Assembly (NCBI GenBank): GCA_039920665.1
Contig: JBDSDH010000026.1
Location: 1-26,281 of the forward strand
Origin: WLMZ01 sp039920665
GTDB lineage: Bacteria; Actinomycetota; Acidimicrobiia; Acidimicrobiales; Ilumatobacteraceae
DNA: 26,281 nt
Reading direction: 5' to 3'
The translations under genes and the position numbers were made by a program. Shown one piece after another: positions 14,316-24,181 of the stretch (position 1 is the first letter of the stretch; each line of letters begins with the position of its first letter). The notes below the pieces were generated by a model. It saw only the letters and a program-made list of their open reading frames with translations. It had not been told where the DNA came from and ran no database searches.

Positions 14316-15938
14316 ATGGAAATGCATTTTGCAACCGTGTGGGAGTCCATCGCCGACGAGATCGGCGATGTCACAGCCATCGTGCACGGGTCCGTCCGTC
14401 GCACCTGGTCCGAGTACGACGAACGCGCCGCCCGACTGGCGGCCGCGTTCGTCGACGGCGGGCTGCAACCGGACAGCAAGATCGGCCTCTACCTCTACAA
14501 CTCGAACGAGTACCTGGAGGCCCAGTTCGCCGGGTTCAAGATGCGCGGCGTTCCGATCAACGTCAACTACCGCTACCTCGACGAAGAGCTGTATTACCTG
14601 CTCGACAACAGCGACGCCGAAGCGCTGGTGTTCCACTCGTCGCTCGGCGAGCGCGTCGCCCGGGTCGCCGCCCGACTGCCGAAGCTGAAGACGCTGATCG
14701 AGGTCGACGATGGCGCCGGCACCGTCGACGGCGCGCTGCGCTACGACGATGTCGTCGCCGGCTTCGATCCGATGCCACGCATCACCCGTCGCGAAGACGA
14801 CATCTACATGCTCTACACCGGTGGCACCACCGGCATGCCCAAGGGCGTCATGTATGCCCAGGGCGGTCAGAGCGGTGGGTTGATGGCCAGCGGCTTTCCG
14901 CTCCTCGGCATCGCTCCCCCGACCGACGCGTCGCTTGTGGCCGGACTCGTCGGCGAGGCGGTTCGAGGTGGCAACCGCGCCATCAGCATCCCCGCGTGCC
15001 CGCTGATGCACGGCACCGGGATGTGGCTCGGCGGGATGGTGCCACTGCTCATGGGCGGCACCGTCATCACCCTCCAGGCTCGTTCGCTCGACACCACCGA
15101 ACTGCTCCAGGTGGCCCAGGACGAGCGGGCCACGATCATCGTGATCGTCGGCGATTCGTTCGCGAAACCAATCATTCGCACCATCGACGAAACGGTCGAG
15201 GCAGGCACACCGTTCGACCTGTCGGCGCTGAAGTTGATCGTGTCGTCCGGCGTGATGTGGACCGCCGAGGTCAAAGCACAGATGATGGACCTGATCCCGC
15301 AGGCGATGCTGCTCGACGCAATGGGCTCCACCGAAGGGTCGATGGGCATCCAGATCTCGATGAAGGGGATGCCTGCCGAGACCGCCAAGTTCAGCCAGAT
15401 ACCGACCACCAAGGTCTTCACCGAAGACGACCGCGAAGTGCAACCGGGCAGTGGCGAAGTGGGCATGCTCGCTGCCGGCGGCAACGTGCCACTCGGCTAC
15501 TACAAGGACGCCGAGAAGTCGGCTCGTACATTCCGGGTCATCGACGGCAAGCGCTATTCGTTCCCCGGCGACATGGCGCGGATCAACGCCGACGGCTCGC
15601 TCGACCTGCTCGGACGAGGCAGCCAAGTGATCAACACGGCCGGCGAAAAGGTGTTCCCGGAAGAAGTCGAGGAGGCGGTCAAGCGCGCCGATGGTGTGCT
15701 CGACTGCCTGGTGATCGGACTCGACGACGACAAGTTCGGCCAGTCCGTCACGGCCGTCGCCTCACTCGTCGAGGACGCAACGACCAACGAAGCAGCAGTG
15801 ATTGCGTCGGTCAAGGCTGAACTCGCCGGCTACAAAGCGCCCAAGCGCGTGATCTTCGTCGACGTCGTCCCCCGCGCCCCCAACGGCAAAGCCGACTACA
15901 AAGCGGCCAAGCAGTACGCCCTCGACGCCCTCGCCTGA
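14316..15938 (+). CDS. Fatty-acid acyl-CoA synthetase (FadD-like, ANL superfamily)
   Basis: 540 aa. AMP-binding P-loop YTGGTTGMPKGVMY at about residues 165-178; earlier helix QFAGFKMRGVPINVNYRY; adenylate motif region MLLDAMGSTEGSMG; hinge/ATP motif GDMARINADGSLDLLGRG; then INTAGEKVFPEEVEEA; catalytic Lys near the end in APNGKADYK. It activates a carboxylic acid (fatty or steroid side chain) to acyl-CoA through an acyl-adenylate. The chain-length preference cannot be read. An in-frame ATG two codons later is an alternative start, but the -10 spacing supports 14316. It is the last gene of the plus-strand run. Confidence 0.92.
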   Translation: MEMHFATVWESIADEIGDVTAIVHGSVRRTWSEYDERAARLAAAFVDGGLQPDSKIGLYLYNSNEYLEAQFAGFKMRGVPINVNYRYLDEELYYLLDNSDAEALVFHSSLGERVARVAARLPKLKTLIEVDDGAGTVDGALRYDDVVAGFDPMPRITRREDDIYMLYTGGTTGMPKGVMYAQGGQSGGLMASGFPLLGIAPPTDASLVAGLVGEAVRGGNRAISIPACPLMHGTGMWLGGMVPLLMGGTVITLQARSLDTTELLQVAQDERATIIVIVGDSFAKPIIRTIDETVEAGTPFDLSALKLIVSSGVMWTAEVKAQMMDLIPQAMLLDAMGSTEGSMGIQISMKGMPAETAKFSQIPTTKVFTEDDREVQPGSGEVGMLAAGGNVPLGYYKDAEKSARTFRVIDGKRYSFPGDMARINADGSLDLLGRGSQVINTAGEKVFPEEVEEAVKRADGVLDCLVIGLDDDKFGQSVTAVASLVEDATTNEAAVIASVKAELAGYKAPKRVIFVDVVPRAPNGKADYKAAKQYALDALA

Positions 15939-16018
15939 CCCCTGGGCCCGAATTCATCGAACTCGCCGCACTCACGGCTGAGACTCGAGCGGATGGGAAC
16001 TGTCGCGCACCCCTTGCC

Positions 16019-16024
16019 TATGGT
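16019..16024 (+). promoter_or_regulatory. Putative -10 (TATGGT) before the regulator remnant
   Basis: TATGGT, 7 nt before the ATG at 16032, the same spacing as at intact genes. It suggests that the remnant still has a promoter. Confidence 0.35.
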
Positions 16025-16031
16025 GCGGCGC

Positions 16032-16372
16032 ATGATCACCTCCACCCTTTGGGGTGCCGTGGGTGAGTTTGCAGCTTCTCGTCACGGTGCTGTCACACGC
16101 AAGCAAGCTGCCGCCAAGGACATCTCGTGCAAGGTCATCGCCCGCTGGAAGCGTGATGGCTTCGTCACGACTCCGACCTCACCGAGGTCGACGGGATTCG
16201 CACCACCGGGATCGCCCGGATGCTGTGCGACATCGCCGGGACATGCACGCCCGAAGCAGCACGGATCGCATTCGAGTGGGCGTGGCAATCGGGCCACAGC
16301 CTGACATGGCGCCGGCAAACGGCCGAGCGTTTCGACCATCCCGGACGCAAGGACAGCGACACCGCGGGCTGA
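16032..16372 (+). pseudogene. Remnant of an AbiEi-like / DUF559-type regulator
   Basis: From ATG 16032 the frame gives AVGEFAASRHGAVTRKQAAA, KVIARWKRDGF, the N-terminal winged-helix segment of AbiEi-type antitoxin-domain proteins. At about 16170 the family sequence jumps to another frame: DLTEVDGIRTTGIARMLCDI, then ARIAFEWAWQSGHSLTWRRQ, ending at TGA 16370-16372. The strand between the helix-turn-helix and VDGIRTTGIAR is missing, as is the C-terminal DUF559 nuclease-like domain. An internal deletion plus loss of the 3' end explains this. No toxin partner is adjacent. Confidence 0.65.
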
Positions 16373-16449
16373 TCTGCTCACCGTGGCAGCCCGACGCCGC
16401 CGGGATCTGTGCGATGTCGACAGTCCCTGACGCCCAAGACGGCAGCCCA

Positions 16450-16477
16450 CCGCCCTCTGCCCGGCGCCGGCGGGCGG
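16450..16477 (-). terminator. GC-rich hairpin after the dienelactone hydrolase gene
   Basis: CCGCCC and GGGCGG arms enclose a second palindrome (CCGGCGCCGG), 4 nt beyond the hydrolase stop on the minus strand. No T-run is present. Confidence 0.4.
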
Positions 16478-16480
16478 GAT

Positions 16481-17239
16481 TCAGGACTCGAGGTTGGGCT
16501 GGAGTTTGGACTGGAGGAAGGCGATCACCTTGGCGACACTGGGGTCGTCGCGGTGTTCGGTGAGGACCGAGTGGTCGCTCTTGTGGACGCTCGGCAGTTC
16601 GATCGCGATGAATGCGTCACCGAGCAACTCACGCAGGGACGCGAACCGGTCGCCGACGAGGCGATCGCCGGCGAAGCGCAGACCGAGTACCTGGCAGCCG
16701 TCGGCGGCGCGTTGAGCGACGGCGATCTTGTCGTCCGGCGACAGGTTGAGATCGGCGTTGCGGGTCTTGCTGAGACCGATGAACGGCATCGACGGCTGGC
16801 TCAGCACCGGTGCGATCATGATGTCGTCGACCATCATGCCCAGCGCGAAACCACCGCTGAAGCACATGCCAACCGCGCCGACACCGGGACCGCCGACCTC
16901 GTCGTGCAACGCCCGGGCGGTCGCACGCAGGTAGGCAATGACCGGCGAGGTCTCGTTGAGTGCCCAATTGGTGAACTCCTTGGAGACGCAGACCTTGAGC
17001 ATCGACGACACGCCGTAGCCGACCGAGACGTCCTTGCCGGGTGTGCCGACCAACGATGGCATCACCACCGTGAAGCCGGCCTCGACGACCTCGTTGGCGA
17101 ATGCGGTGACCTTGGGCGTGATACCGGGGATCTCGTGGACGATGACCACCCCGGGTCCACTGCCGCGTCGGTACGTGTCGCGGGTCAGCCCAGCAGCCGA
17201 AAACGAATCCTTGGTCCAACCTGTCAGCACATCGCTCAT
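16481..17239 (-). CDS. Dienelactone hydrolase family protein
   Basis: 252 aa alpha/beta hydrolase. Strand VVIVHEIPGITP (31-42) is the DLH signature with the Glu that activates the nucleophile. The nucleophile elbow is GMCFSGG with Cys126, as in true dienelactone hydrolases, and the late His is in HKSDHSVLT. Asp is probably in RFAGDRLVGD. Members open lactones such as dienelactone in chlorocatechol breakdown, but many have other substrates. The start codon overlaps the stop of the kinase-like gene by 4 bp, so both are translated from one mRNA. Confidence 0.9.
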   Translation of the reverse strand: MSDVLTGWTKDSFSAAGLTRDTYRRGSGPGVVIVHEIPGITPKVTAFANEVVEAGFTVVMPSLVGTPGKDVSVGYGVSSMLKVCVSKEFTNWALNETSPVIAYLRATARALHDEVGGPGVGAVGMCFSGGFALGMMVDDIMIAPVLSQPSMPFIGLSKTRNADLNLSPDDKIAVAQRAADGCQVLGLRFAGDRLVGDRFASLRELLGDAFIAIELPSVHKSDHSVLTEHRDDPSVAKVIAFLQSKLQPNLES

Positions 17240-18258
17240 CCGAGGCTCCTCACGGCATCGAGCGCTCGTTGGGCAAGGCCCTCGACCGCGATCTTCATCG
17301 GGGCGAGGTCGAGATGCTGGTCACCCATCGCTCCATGAAGATATCGGGCCAGCACACCCTCGCTGATCACGGCCAACCGCCAGCACGAAAAGGCGACGTA
17401 GTAACCAACATTGGACACGTCGCGACCGGTGCGAGCGGCGTATCGCTCGACCACATCTCGGTAGGACAAGAACCCGGCTGCTCCGGTTGGATCGTTGCTC
17501 CGCAATGCTGCGGCGTCATCCCCGTCGCTCCAGTAGACGCCGAGATAGCCGAGATCGGCGAGCGGGTCGCCGAGCGTGCAGAGCTCCCAGTCGAGCACCG
17601 CAGCGATCCGGCCGGTGGAGACGTCGGTCAAGCAGTTACCGAACCGAAAGTCGCCGTGAGCGATCGCCACTCCCTGTTGCTCGGGGATCCGCGCGCTGAG
17701 GTGACGGGCGACTTCGTCAACCGATGCCAGCTCACGGGTCTTGCTGTTGTCCCACTGGGTCGACCAGCGCCGAACCTGACGCTCGATGTAGCCCTCTCGC
17801 TTGGCAAGGTTTCCGAGCCCAACGGCATCGACATCCACGGCGTGCAGGTCGGCGAGCACGTCGACAATGTGTTCGCTCGCTCCGATGCGCAGCTCGTACG
17901 CCAGGAGAGCAGCCTTGTCGACGCTGTCGAGCACCGTGCCCTCGACGAGTTCCATCACGTAGAACGGCGCATCGTTGACCTCGACATCAGCGCACACACC
18001 CAGCGTACGCGGCACGGGCACAGTGGTCTGGCCAACGGCGGTGATGATCCGGAACTCACGCTCCATGTCGTGCGCCGTGGCGAGGACGTGTCCGGTTGGC
18101 GGACGGCGGAGCACGAACGATCGGCCGGCAGCGTCGGTCATCTTGAACGTCAAGTTGGAGCGGCCACCGGCGATCAGGTCAGCGGTAAATGGCGCTTCGA
18201 GCCCGTCGACGTTTGCCGTCAACCAGGCGGACACTTTGGGCAGATCGAGTCCTTGCAT
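17236..18258 (-). CDS. APH-type phosphotransferase (ACAD10-like kinase fold)
   Basis: 340 aa. N-lobe: AGGRSNLTFKMTDAAGRSFVLRRPP; hinge region FYVMELVEGTVL; catalytic loop IAHGDFRFGNCL (HGDxxxxN, about residue 200); metal loop AVLDWELCTLGDPLADLGY. This is the aminoglycoside-phosphotransferase fold group that includes ACAD10-like kinases, commonly found with acyl-CoA dehydrogenases and hydrolases in lipid breakdown clusters, so an antibiotic resistance role is unlikely. The start at 18258 fits the -10 seven nt upstream; a longer upstream frame has no support. It is the first gene of the pair with the dienelactone hydrolase. Confidence 0.9.
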   Translation of the reverse strand: MQGLDLPKVSAWLTANVDGLEAPFTADLIAGGRSNLTFKMTDAAGRSFVLRRPPTGHVLATAHDMEREFRIITAVGQTTVPVPRTLGVCADVEVNDAPFYVMELVEGTVLDSVDKAALLAYELRIGASEHIVDVLADLHAVDVDAVGLGNLAKREGYIERQVRRWSTQWDNSKTRELASVDEVARHLSARIPEQQGVAIAHGDFRFGNCLTDVSTGRIAAVLDWELCTLGDPLADLGYLGVYWSDGDDAAALRSNDPTGAAGFLSYRDVVERYAARTGRDVSNVGYYVAFSCWRLAVISEGVLARYLHGAMGDQHLDLAPMKIAVEGLAQRALDAVRSLG

Positions 18259-18265
18259 CCGCTCG

Positions 18266-18271
18266 ACCGTA
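18266..18271 (-). promoter_or_regulatory. Putative -10 (TACGGT) of the kinase-hydrolase operon
   Basis: Minus-strand TACGGT, 7 nt, then ATG at 18258. Confidence 0.5.
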
Positions 18272-18314
18272 GTATCCACGGCCGACGAGATCGGGATCGA
18301 GATCAGGTTCGTGA

Positions 18315-19559
18315 TCAGCCGGGTCGGCTGACGCCGACGACCTTGTCCCAGCGAACGGTGGCGACCGAGACGAACTTTCCGGTGGCCGGCGCATGGATCA
18401 GTTGTCCGCCGCCGATGTAGATGCCGACGTGGCTGATCGGCGAGTAGTAGAAGATCAGGTCGCCCGGCTGCGCGGATTCCTTCGGCACGTGAGGCGTGGA
18501 CGCGTACTGCTGGCCCGACTGGTGAGGCAGATTGACGCCAGCGGTCTCCCACGCGTACGCGGTGAGGCCCGAGCAGTCGAAGCTGACACCCGGATTCGAG
18601 GTTGCGAACCGGTAGGGAACGCCCTGCTGGCCGGCGGCAGCGTTGACGGCGACGCTCGCGCGGCTTGAGACCGGCACGTTCGCAGATCCACCGTCGCCGC
18701 TCGATCCGCTGGATCCGGCATTGCTGGAACCGCTCCCCGACGTACTGGTCGACCCGGAACTCGTGGAAGAAACCGAGTTGTTGTTGGAACCCGCGTTGTT
18801 GGAACCCGCGTTGTTGGAACCCGAGTTGTTGGAAGACGAGTTGTTGCTGCTCTGGGCGGCTGCGGCCTGCGCTGCGGCCTTGGTCTGGGCAGCTTTGACC
18901 TGGGCAGCGTATTCGGCGGCAGCCTTGTCGGATTGACGTTGCTCTTCTTGATCGATCAGCGAGCCGAGCTTGCTGCGCTCCTGCGTCTCGCGAGCTTCGA
19001 GGTCCTTCAGCGCCTGCTCGGCCTTGGTCCGGCTCACCTCGGCTTGCTGGGCGAGCACAACAGCTTGCTCCTGGTTCTTCTTGAGCGAGGCTTCCTCGTC
19101 CTGCATCTGCGACAGCAGTGTTTCGTAGTCGTCGCTGGTGGCAGCTCCAGCGTCGACGGCGACCATTGCGAGGTGGTCCCGCTGCAGGGTCTCATCGAGT
19201 GCAACGGGATCGCTGAACAACGGGCCGAGGGCACCGCTGCCGCCACCCATCACTTTCGAAACCGCAACGTTGCCGAGTTGCACTTCGAGCTGCGCCAGCT
19301 GCGTCTGCTGCTCGGCGATCTTGGCCTGTGACACGACGATCTGGGCGTCGAGCTGGGTCTTTTGATCCAGCGCGACGACGATGTCCTCGTTGTACTGGTC
19401 GACCTTTTGATGCATGAGGTCGATCTCGGCCACGACTTGCTGAACGGTCTTTTCCTGATTGCTCACCCCGCCGGCGAAGGCAGGAGCCAGGACGAGCATT
19501 CCGCACAGCATGCCGACGACCGCAGCAAGACTGGCGCGGAGGGGGATTGAGCGATGCAT
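18315..19559 (-). CDS. Secreted NlpC/P60 peptidoglycan hydrolase with coiled coil
   Basis: 414 aa. Signal peptide at about 1-29 (ends APAFA). Residues 35-230 form a long coiled coil (QQVVAEIDLMHQKVDQYNED, IAEQQTQLAQLEVQLG), as in RipA/CwlO-type proteins. A Ser/Asn/Gly linker (about 235-295) contains repeats of AGSNN. The C-terminal NlpC/P60 domain has catalytic Cys329 in FDCSGLTAYAWE and His in SHVGIYIGGGQLIHAP. It should cleave D-Glu to diamino acid bonds in peptidoglycan stems during division or growth, with the coiled coil inhibiting or docking to FtsX-like partners. It is followed by the kinase gene after 56 bp and preceded by guaA. Confidence 0.92.
   Translation of the reverse strand: MHRSIPLRASLAAVVGMLCGMLVLAPAFAGGVSNQEKTVQQVVAEIDLMHQKVDQYNEDIVVALDQKTQLDAQIVVSQAKIAEQQTQLAQLEVQLGNVAVSKVMGGGSGALGPLFSDPVALDETLQRDHLAMVAVDAGAATSDDYETLLSQMQDEEASLKKNQEQAVVLAQQAEVSRTKAEQALKDLEARETQERSKLGSLIDQEEQRQSDKAAAEYAAQVKAAQTKAAAQAAAAQSSNNSSSNNSGSNNAGSNNAGSNNNSVSSTSSGSTSTSGSGSSNAGSSGSSGDGGSANVPVSSRASVAVNAAAGQQGVPYRFATSNPGVSFDCSGLTAYAWETAGVNLPHQSGQQYASTPHVPKESAQPGDLIFYYSPISHVGIYIGGGQLIHAPATGKFVSVATVRWDKVVGVSRPG
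18780..18839. repeat. 15-bp repeat in the NlpC/P60 linker
   Basis: Four tandem 15-bp units (two GTTGTTGGAACCCGC, then two diverged copies). On the coding strand each encodes AGSNN or a variant. The unit is a multiple of three, so copy changes keep the frame. Confidence 0.9.
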
Positions 19560-19656
19560 GACGAACGAGTACTCTAGCGAATATTACGGTTGCGTTGCGA
19601 AGCGCCGGATGAGATTCTCGACACAATCGTTCTTTCGGCCCACACTGTGCCGCGTC

Positions 19657-21252
<1,596 letters not shown>

Positions 21253-21259
21253 GTCAACG

Positions 21260-21265
21260 AATCTA
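21260..21265 (-). promoter_or_regulatory. Putative -10 (TAGATT) of guaA
   Basis: Minus-strand TAGATT, 7 nt, then TTG at 21252. The spacing suggests a leaderless mRNA with a TTG start, which is rare and worth testing. Confidence 0.45.
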
Positions 21266-21309
21266 TCCCGCGCTGGGTGCGGGCACCCACGAAGCGCGAC
21301 GATGGAGCC

Positions 21310-21708
21310 ATGCGTCGTCTGTTGGTGTTCATCCTGGCCGCTTTCGTGGCTGCGTTCGTGGTGGCTGTTCCTTCTCAGGCGTTCGCCTCGGCCCCGGTCG
21401 ACCAGTCGGGATCAGGTGATCAGGCGGCAACCACGCCGACCACGATCACCACGATCGTCAGCGGCGACCCGACCGACACCACCATCGACAACAGCTTTCT
21501 CGACACCGAACGCAACATCACCGAGTGCCTCAACAACTCGGTCGAACTGCCCGGCTGCGGCCGAGAGCCCCAGCAGCAGGGCGACCGTGGCGGCGCCCTG
21601 CAACTCGTGACGTTCGGCCTCCTCTTCGTGGGCGTCGGGTTCATTTTCTGGCGAGTCGCGCGCGGCATCAAAGCTCGCGACGCAGCGATCGCCGCCAAGA
21701 TGCGCTGA
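21310..21708 (+). CDS. Small secreted, membrane-anchored protein of unknown function
   Basis: 132 aa from ATG 21310, which has GATGGAG a few bases upstream. A signal peptide is clear (MRRLLVFILAAFVAAFVVA, cleavage near AFA). The mature part is Thr/Asp-rich (TTPTTITTIVSGD), contains two Cys (ECLNN and PGCGRE), and ends with a membrane helix (VTFGLLFVGVGFIFWRVARG) and a short basic tail. The two Cys could form a disulfide outside the membrane. I recognise no family. It is convergent with the epoxide-hydrolase-like gene, 23 bp away. Confidence 0.75.
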   Translation: MRRLLVFILAAFVAAFVVAVPSQAFASAPVDQSGSGDQAATTPTTITTIVSGDPTDTTIDNSFLDTERNITECLNNSVELPGCGREPQQQGDRGGALQLVTFGLLFVGVGFIFWRVARGIKARDAAIAAKMR

Positions 21709-21731
21709 CCTCAAGCCATACCCCGCAGCGC

Positions 21732-22688
21732 CTACCCCGCAGCAGAATCCCGCAGGAGATCCCCGCAGAAGGCAACGGTGCCGCTGACGAGTTGATGCGG
21801 TGCCTCCCACGGCACGAAGTGGCCGCAGTCGCGCAGCAGGAACGGACCCACGTGGTCGGCGAACACCTCGGCCGCCATCCGGTCGAAGGACGGGTAGATG
21901 ACGTGGTCGCTCGTACCGTGCAACACGAGCGTGCGGGTGTGCTCGTTGCGGCCCATCATCGCTGGGCCACTGCGCGCCGCTGGATCGAACGCACTCTCGT
22001 AGCCACCGAAACTGGCCCGCAGTGACCGTGCGTCGCCGAACGGCTCGGTGTGGAAGTCGACTTCACCAGCCCCGGCGAACGCCCCCGGATGGGCCCAGAA
22101 TCGGCTCGTGTAGAACGTTGCGATGTAGCGCCGGCGTTGCTCGGGCGTTGTCAGCTCAGCAGCCAATCCATCAGGATCGGTCCCCTGACGAAGGAAGTAG
22201 TCGGCGGCCTCGCGAGGTGCCCGCGTCCCTGGGATCGTCGCCATCCGGTCTTTCAGGAACGGCAACGGCGAGTTGAACAGGACCATCCGGTCGACCCAAT
22301 CCGGGTGACGCAGGGCGAGGTCCTGGATGACCGGCCCGCCGAGATCACCGCCGAGGACCACCACCGAGTCGTGACCGAGTTGATCGTGGACAAGTGCGTA
22401 GAGGTCGTTGGCGTGCGCTGCGATGTCGTGGAACCCACCGTCGGCGGCGTCCGGACCAGCGACCTCACTGTCGCCGAAGCCGCGCAGATCGGGCACGATC
22501 ACTTCGAAGCCGGCATCGGCGAGCGGTTGGATCACCTTCCAGAAGACCCGCTTCGATTCCGGCCAGCCGTGCACACACAGCAGCGGCACACCGCCGGGGT
22601 TGATCCGCACGAACGCCTGGCGAAAGCCGCGCGGGGAAGCGAACTCGAGCGGAAACCGGGACGGATCGATGTCGGACGGCGTGGCCAT
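21732..22688 (-). CDS. Alpha/beta hydrolase, epoxide hydrolase-like
   Basis: 318 aa. Oxyanion motif HGWPE (40-44), strand VIVPDLRGFGDS, and nucleophile elbow GGDLGG with Asp115, which marks epoxide hydrolases and haloalkane dehalogenases rather than esterases. The late acid is in HGTSDHV and the His in CGHFVPWEAP. A cap region with several Tyr lies between 140 and 220. The product is probably a soluble epoxide hydrolase; dehalogenase activity cannot be excluded. The start at 22688 is preceded by TACGGT at 6 nt; the longer upstream frame would cross the decarboxylase promoter. It is divergent from the decarboxylase gene. Confidence 0.9.
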   Translation of the reverse strand: MATPSDIDPSRFPLEFASPRGFRQAFVRINPGGVPLLCVHGWPESKRVFWKVIQPLADAGFEVIVPDLRGFGDSEVAGPDAADGGFHDIAAHANDLYALVHDQLGHDSVVVLGGDLGGPVIQDLALRHPDWVDRMVLFNSPLPFLKDRMATIPGTRAPREAADYFLRQGTDPDGLAAELTTPEQRRRYIATFYTSRFWAHPGAFAGAGEVDFHTEPFGDARSLRASFGGYESAFDPAARSGPAMMGRNEHTRTLVLHGTSDHVIYPSFDRMAAEVFADHVGPFLLRDCGHFVPWEAPHQLVSGTVAFCGDLLRDSAAG

Positions 22689-22694
22689 CACCGA

Positions 22695-22700
22695 ACCGTA
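22695..22700 (-). promoter_or_regulatory. Putative -10 (TACGGT) of the hydrolase gene
   Basis: Minus-strand TACGGT, 6 nt, then ATG at 22688. Confidence 0.45.
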
Positions 22701-22733
22701 GGTCCGCCCGACCCAACTGCGGTTCAGTGGAGC

Positions 22734-22739
22734 TACGTT
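22734..22739 (+). promoter_or_regulatory. Putative -10 (TACGTT) of the decarboxylase gene
   Basis: TACGTT, 8 nt, then GTG at 22748. It lies 33 bp from the divergent -10 at 22695-22700, so the two promoters must share a control region. Confidence 0.45.
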
Positions 22740-22747
22740 GGCACGAC

Positions 22748-24154
22748 GTGACACCCGACGAATTCCGCGCCAATGGCTACGCCCTGATCGACTGGATCAC
22801 CGAGTACATCGAGGGCATCGAACAGCTGCCGGTGTCGAACCCAGACCTGAAGCCGGGCGATGTACGCGCCCAACTCCCGGCGCACCCACCGACCGAGGCC
22901 GAACCGTTCAGCGCCGTGCTCGCGGACATGGACGCGATCGTCGTGCCCGGCCTGACCAACTGGCAGCACCCGAGCTTCTTCGCATATTTCCCGGGGAACT
23001 CGTCGTACCCCGCGATCCTCGGCGAACTCGCCTCGGCAGGCCTCGGCGTGCAGGGCATGAGTTGGGTGACGAGCCCCGCATGTACCGAGGTCGAGACATT
23101 GATGCTCGACTGGATGCAGGAACTGCTCGGTCTCCCGACCAAGTTCCGCAACGACTCCGGCATCGGCGGCGGCGTCATCCACGGCTCGGCCTCCGAAGCC
23201 ACGCTCGCTGCAATCCTCGCCGCCCGGTGGCGCATCACCGGCGGAGCGATCAACGCCCACGCCGACACCACTGCACTGGTCGCATACACCACGTCGCAGG
23301 CGCACAGCAGCATCGAGAAGGGACTGCGGATCGCCGGCATCGGCTCCGATCACATGCGCCTGGTCCCCCACGACGACGCGTTCGCGATGCGAGCCGACGA
23401 ACTGCAACGGATGATCACCGAGGATCGCGCCGCCGGATTGGTGCCGTTCTTCGTCTGCGCGTCTCGGGGTACCACGAGTTCGACCGCCTTCGACCCGACG
23501 CCGGACATCGGACCGATCTGCCAACGCGAGGGCCTGTGGCTCCACGTCGATGCAGCGATGAGCGGGATTGCCGCGCTCGTGCCCGAGTTCCGGTGGGTCA
23601 ACGATGGACTCGATTTCGCCGACAGTTACTGCACCAACCCGCACAAGTGGATGGGCGTCAACTTCGACTGCGACCTGTTCTGGACCGCGGATCGTCCTGC
23701 CCTGCTCGGTGCGCTCAGCATCCTGCCCGAGTACCTGCGCTCGAGGGCGCTCGAGGCCGATGCGGCGATCGACTACCGCGATTGGCAGATCCCACTCGGC
23801 CGGCGGTTCCGTGCCCTCAAGCTGTGGTTCACACTGCGCTGCGACGGCATTGCACCGGTGCAGGCGATGATCCGCGAGCACGTCCGGCTCACCCAGCAAC
23901 TTGCGGAGTGGGTCGATGCCGACGATCGTTTCGGGATCGATGCGCCACATCCGCTCAACCTGTTGTGTCTGTCGCTGCGCACCGGCAGCGAATCGACCGA
24001 TGCCCTGATCGCTGCTGCCAACGAGACCGGTACGGCCCTGTTCACCCGCACCGTTCTCGATGGCACGGTCAGCTTGCGGTTCTCGATCGGCGCCCGTTTG
24101 ACCGCCGAACGCCACGTCGCCGCCGGCTGGGCGCTGCTGCAGTCGTTGGTCTGA
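22748..24154 (+). CDS. Aromatic-L-amino-acid decarboxylase-like, PLP-dependent (group II)
   Basis: 468 aa. The GTG at 22748 gives the family start (TPDEFRANGYALIDWITEYI). Conserved blocks are WQHPSFFAYFP, the phosphate-binding GSASEATL, SQAHSSIEKG with the His that stacks on PLP, LHVDAAMSG with the Asp that pairs with the pyridine nitrogen, and NPHKWMGVNFD with Lys300 as the Schiff base. Substrates are usually Trp, Phe, Tyr or Dopa, giving amines. Two positions are unusual: SRGTTSSTAFD replaces the common TLGTTSTGA block, and Met replaces Tyr/Trp in HVDAAM. Specificity is therefore uncertain. It is divergent from the hydrolase gene. Confidence 0.93.
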   Translation: MTPDEFRANGYALIDWITEYIEGIEQLPVSNPDLKPGDVRAQLPAHPPTEAEPFSAVLADMDAIVVPGLTNWQHPSFFAYFPGNSSYPAILGELASAGLGVQGMSWVTSPACTEVETLMLDWMQELLGLPTKFRNDSGIGGGVIHGSASEATLAAILAARWRITGGAINAHADTTALVAYTTSQAHSSIEKGLRIAGIGSDHMRLVPHDDAFAMRADELQRMITEDRAAGLVPFFVCASRGTTSSTAFDPTPDIGPICQREGLWLHVDAAMSGIAALVPEFRWVNDGLDFADSYCTNPHKWMGVNFDCDLFWTADRPALLGALSILPEYLRSRALEADAAIDYRDWQIPLGRRFRALKLWFTLRCDGIAPVQAMIREHVRLTQQLAEWVDADDRFGIDAPHPLNLLCLSLRTGSESTDALIAAANETGTALFTRTVLDGTVSLRFSIGARLTAERHVAAGWALLQSLV

Positions 24155-24181
24155 TCCACCCGGGCAGAGGGTTGCGCGTCT

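Noticed and set aside
14244..15626. Minus-strand ORF of 460 codons
   Set aside because: Antisense to the acyl-CoA synthetase gene, no recognisable motif.
17236..18258. Aminoglycoside resistance kinase
   Set aside because: The APH fold is present, but the sequence and the dienelactone hydrolase partner fit ACAD10-like metabolic kinases.
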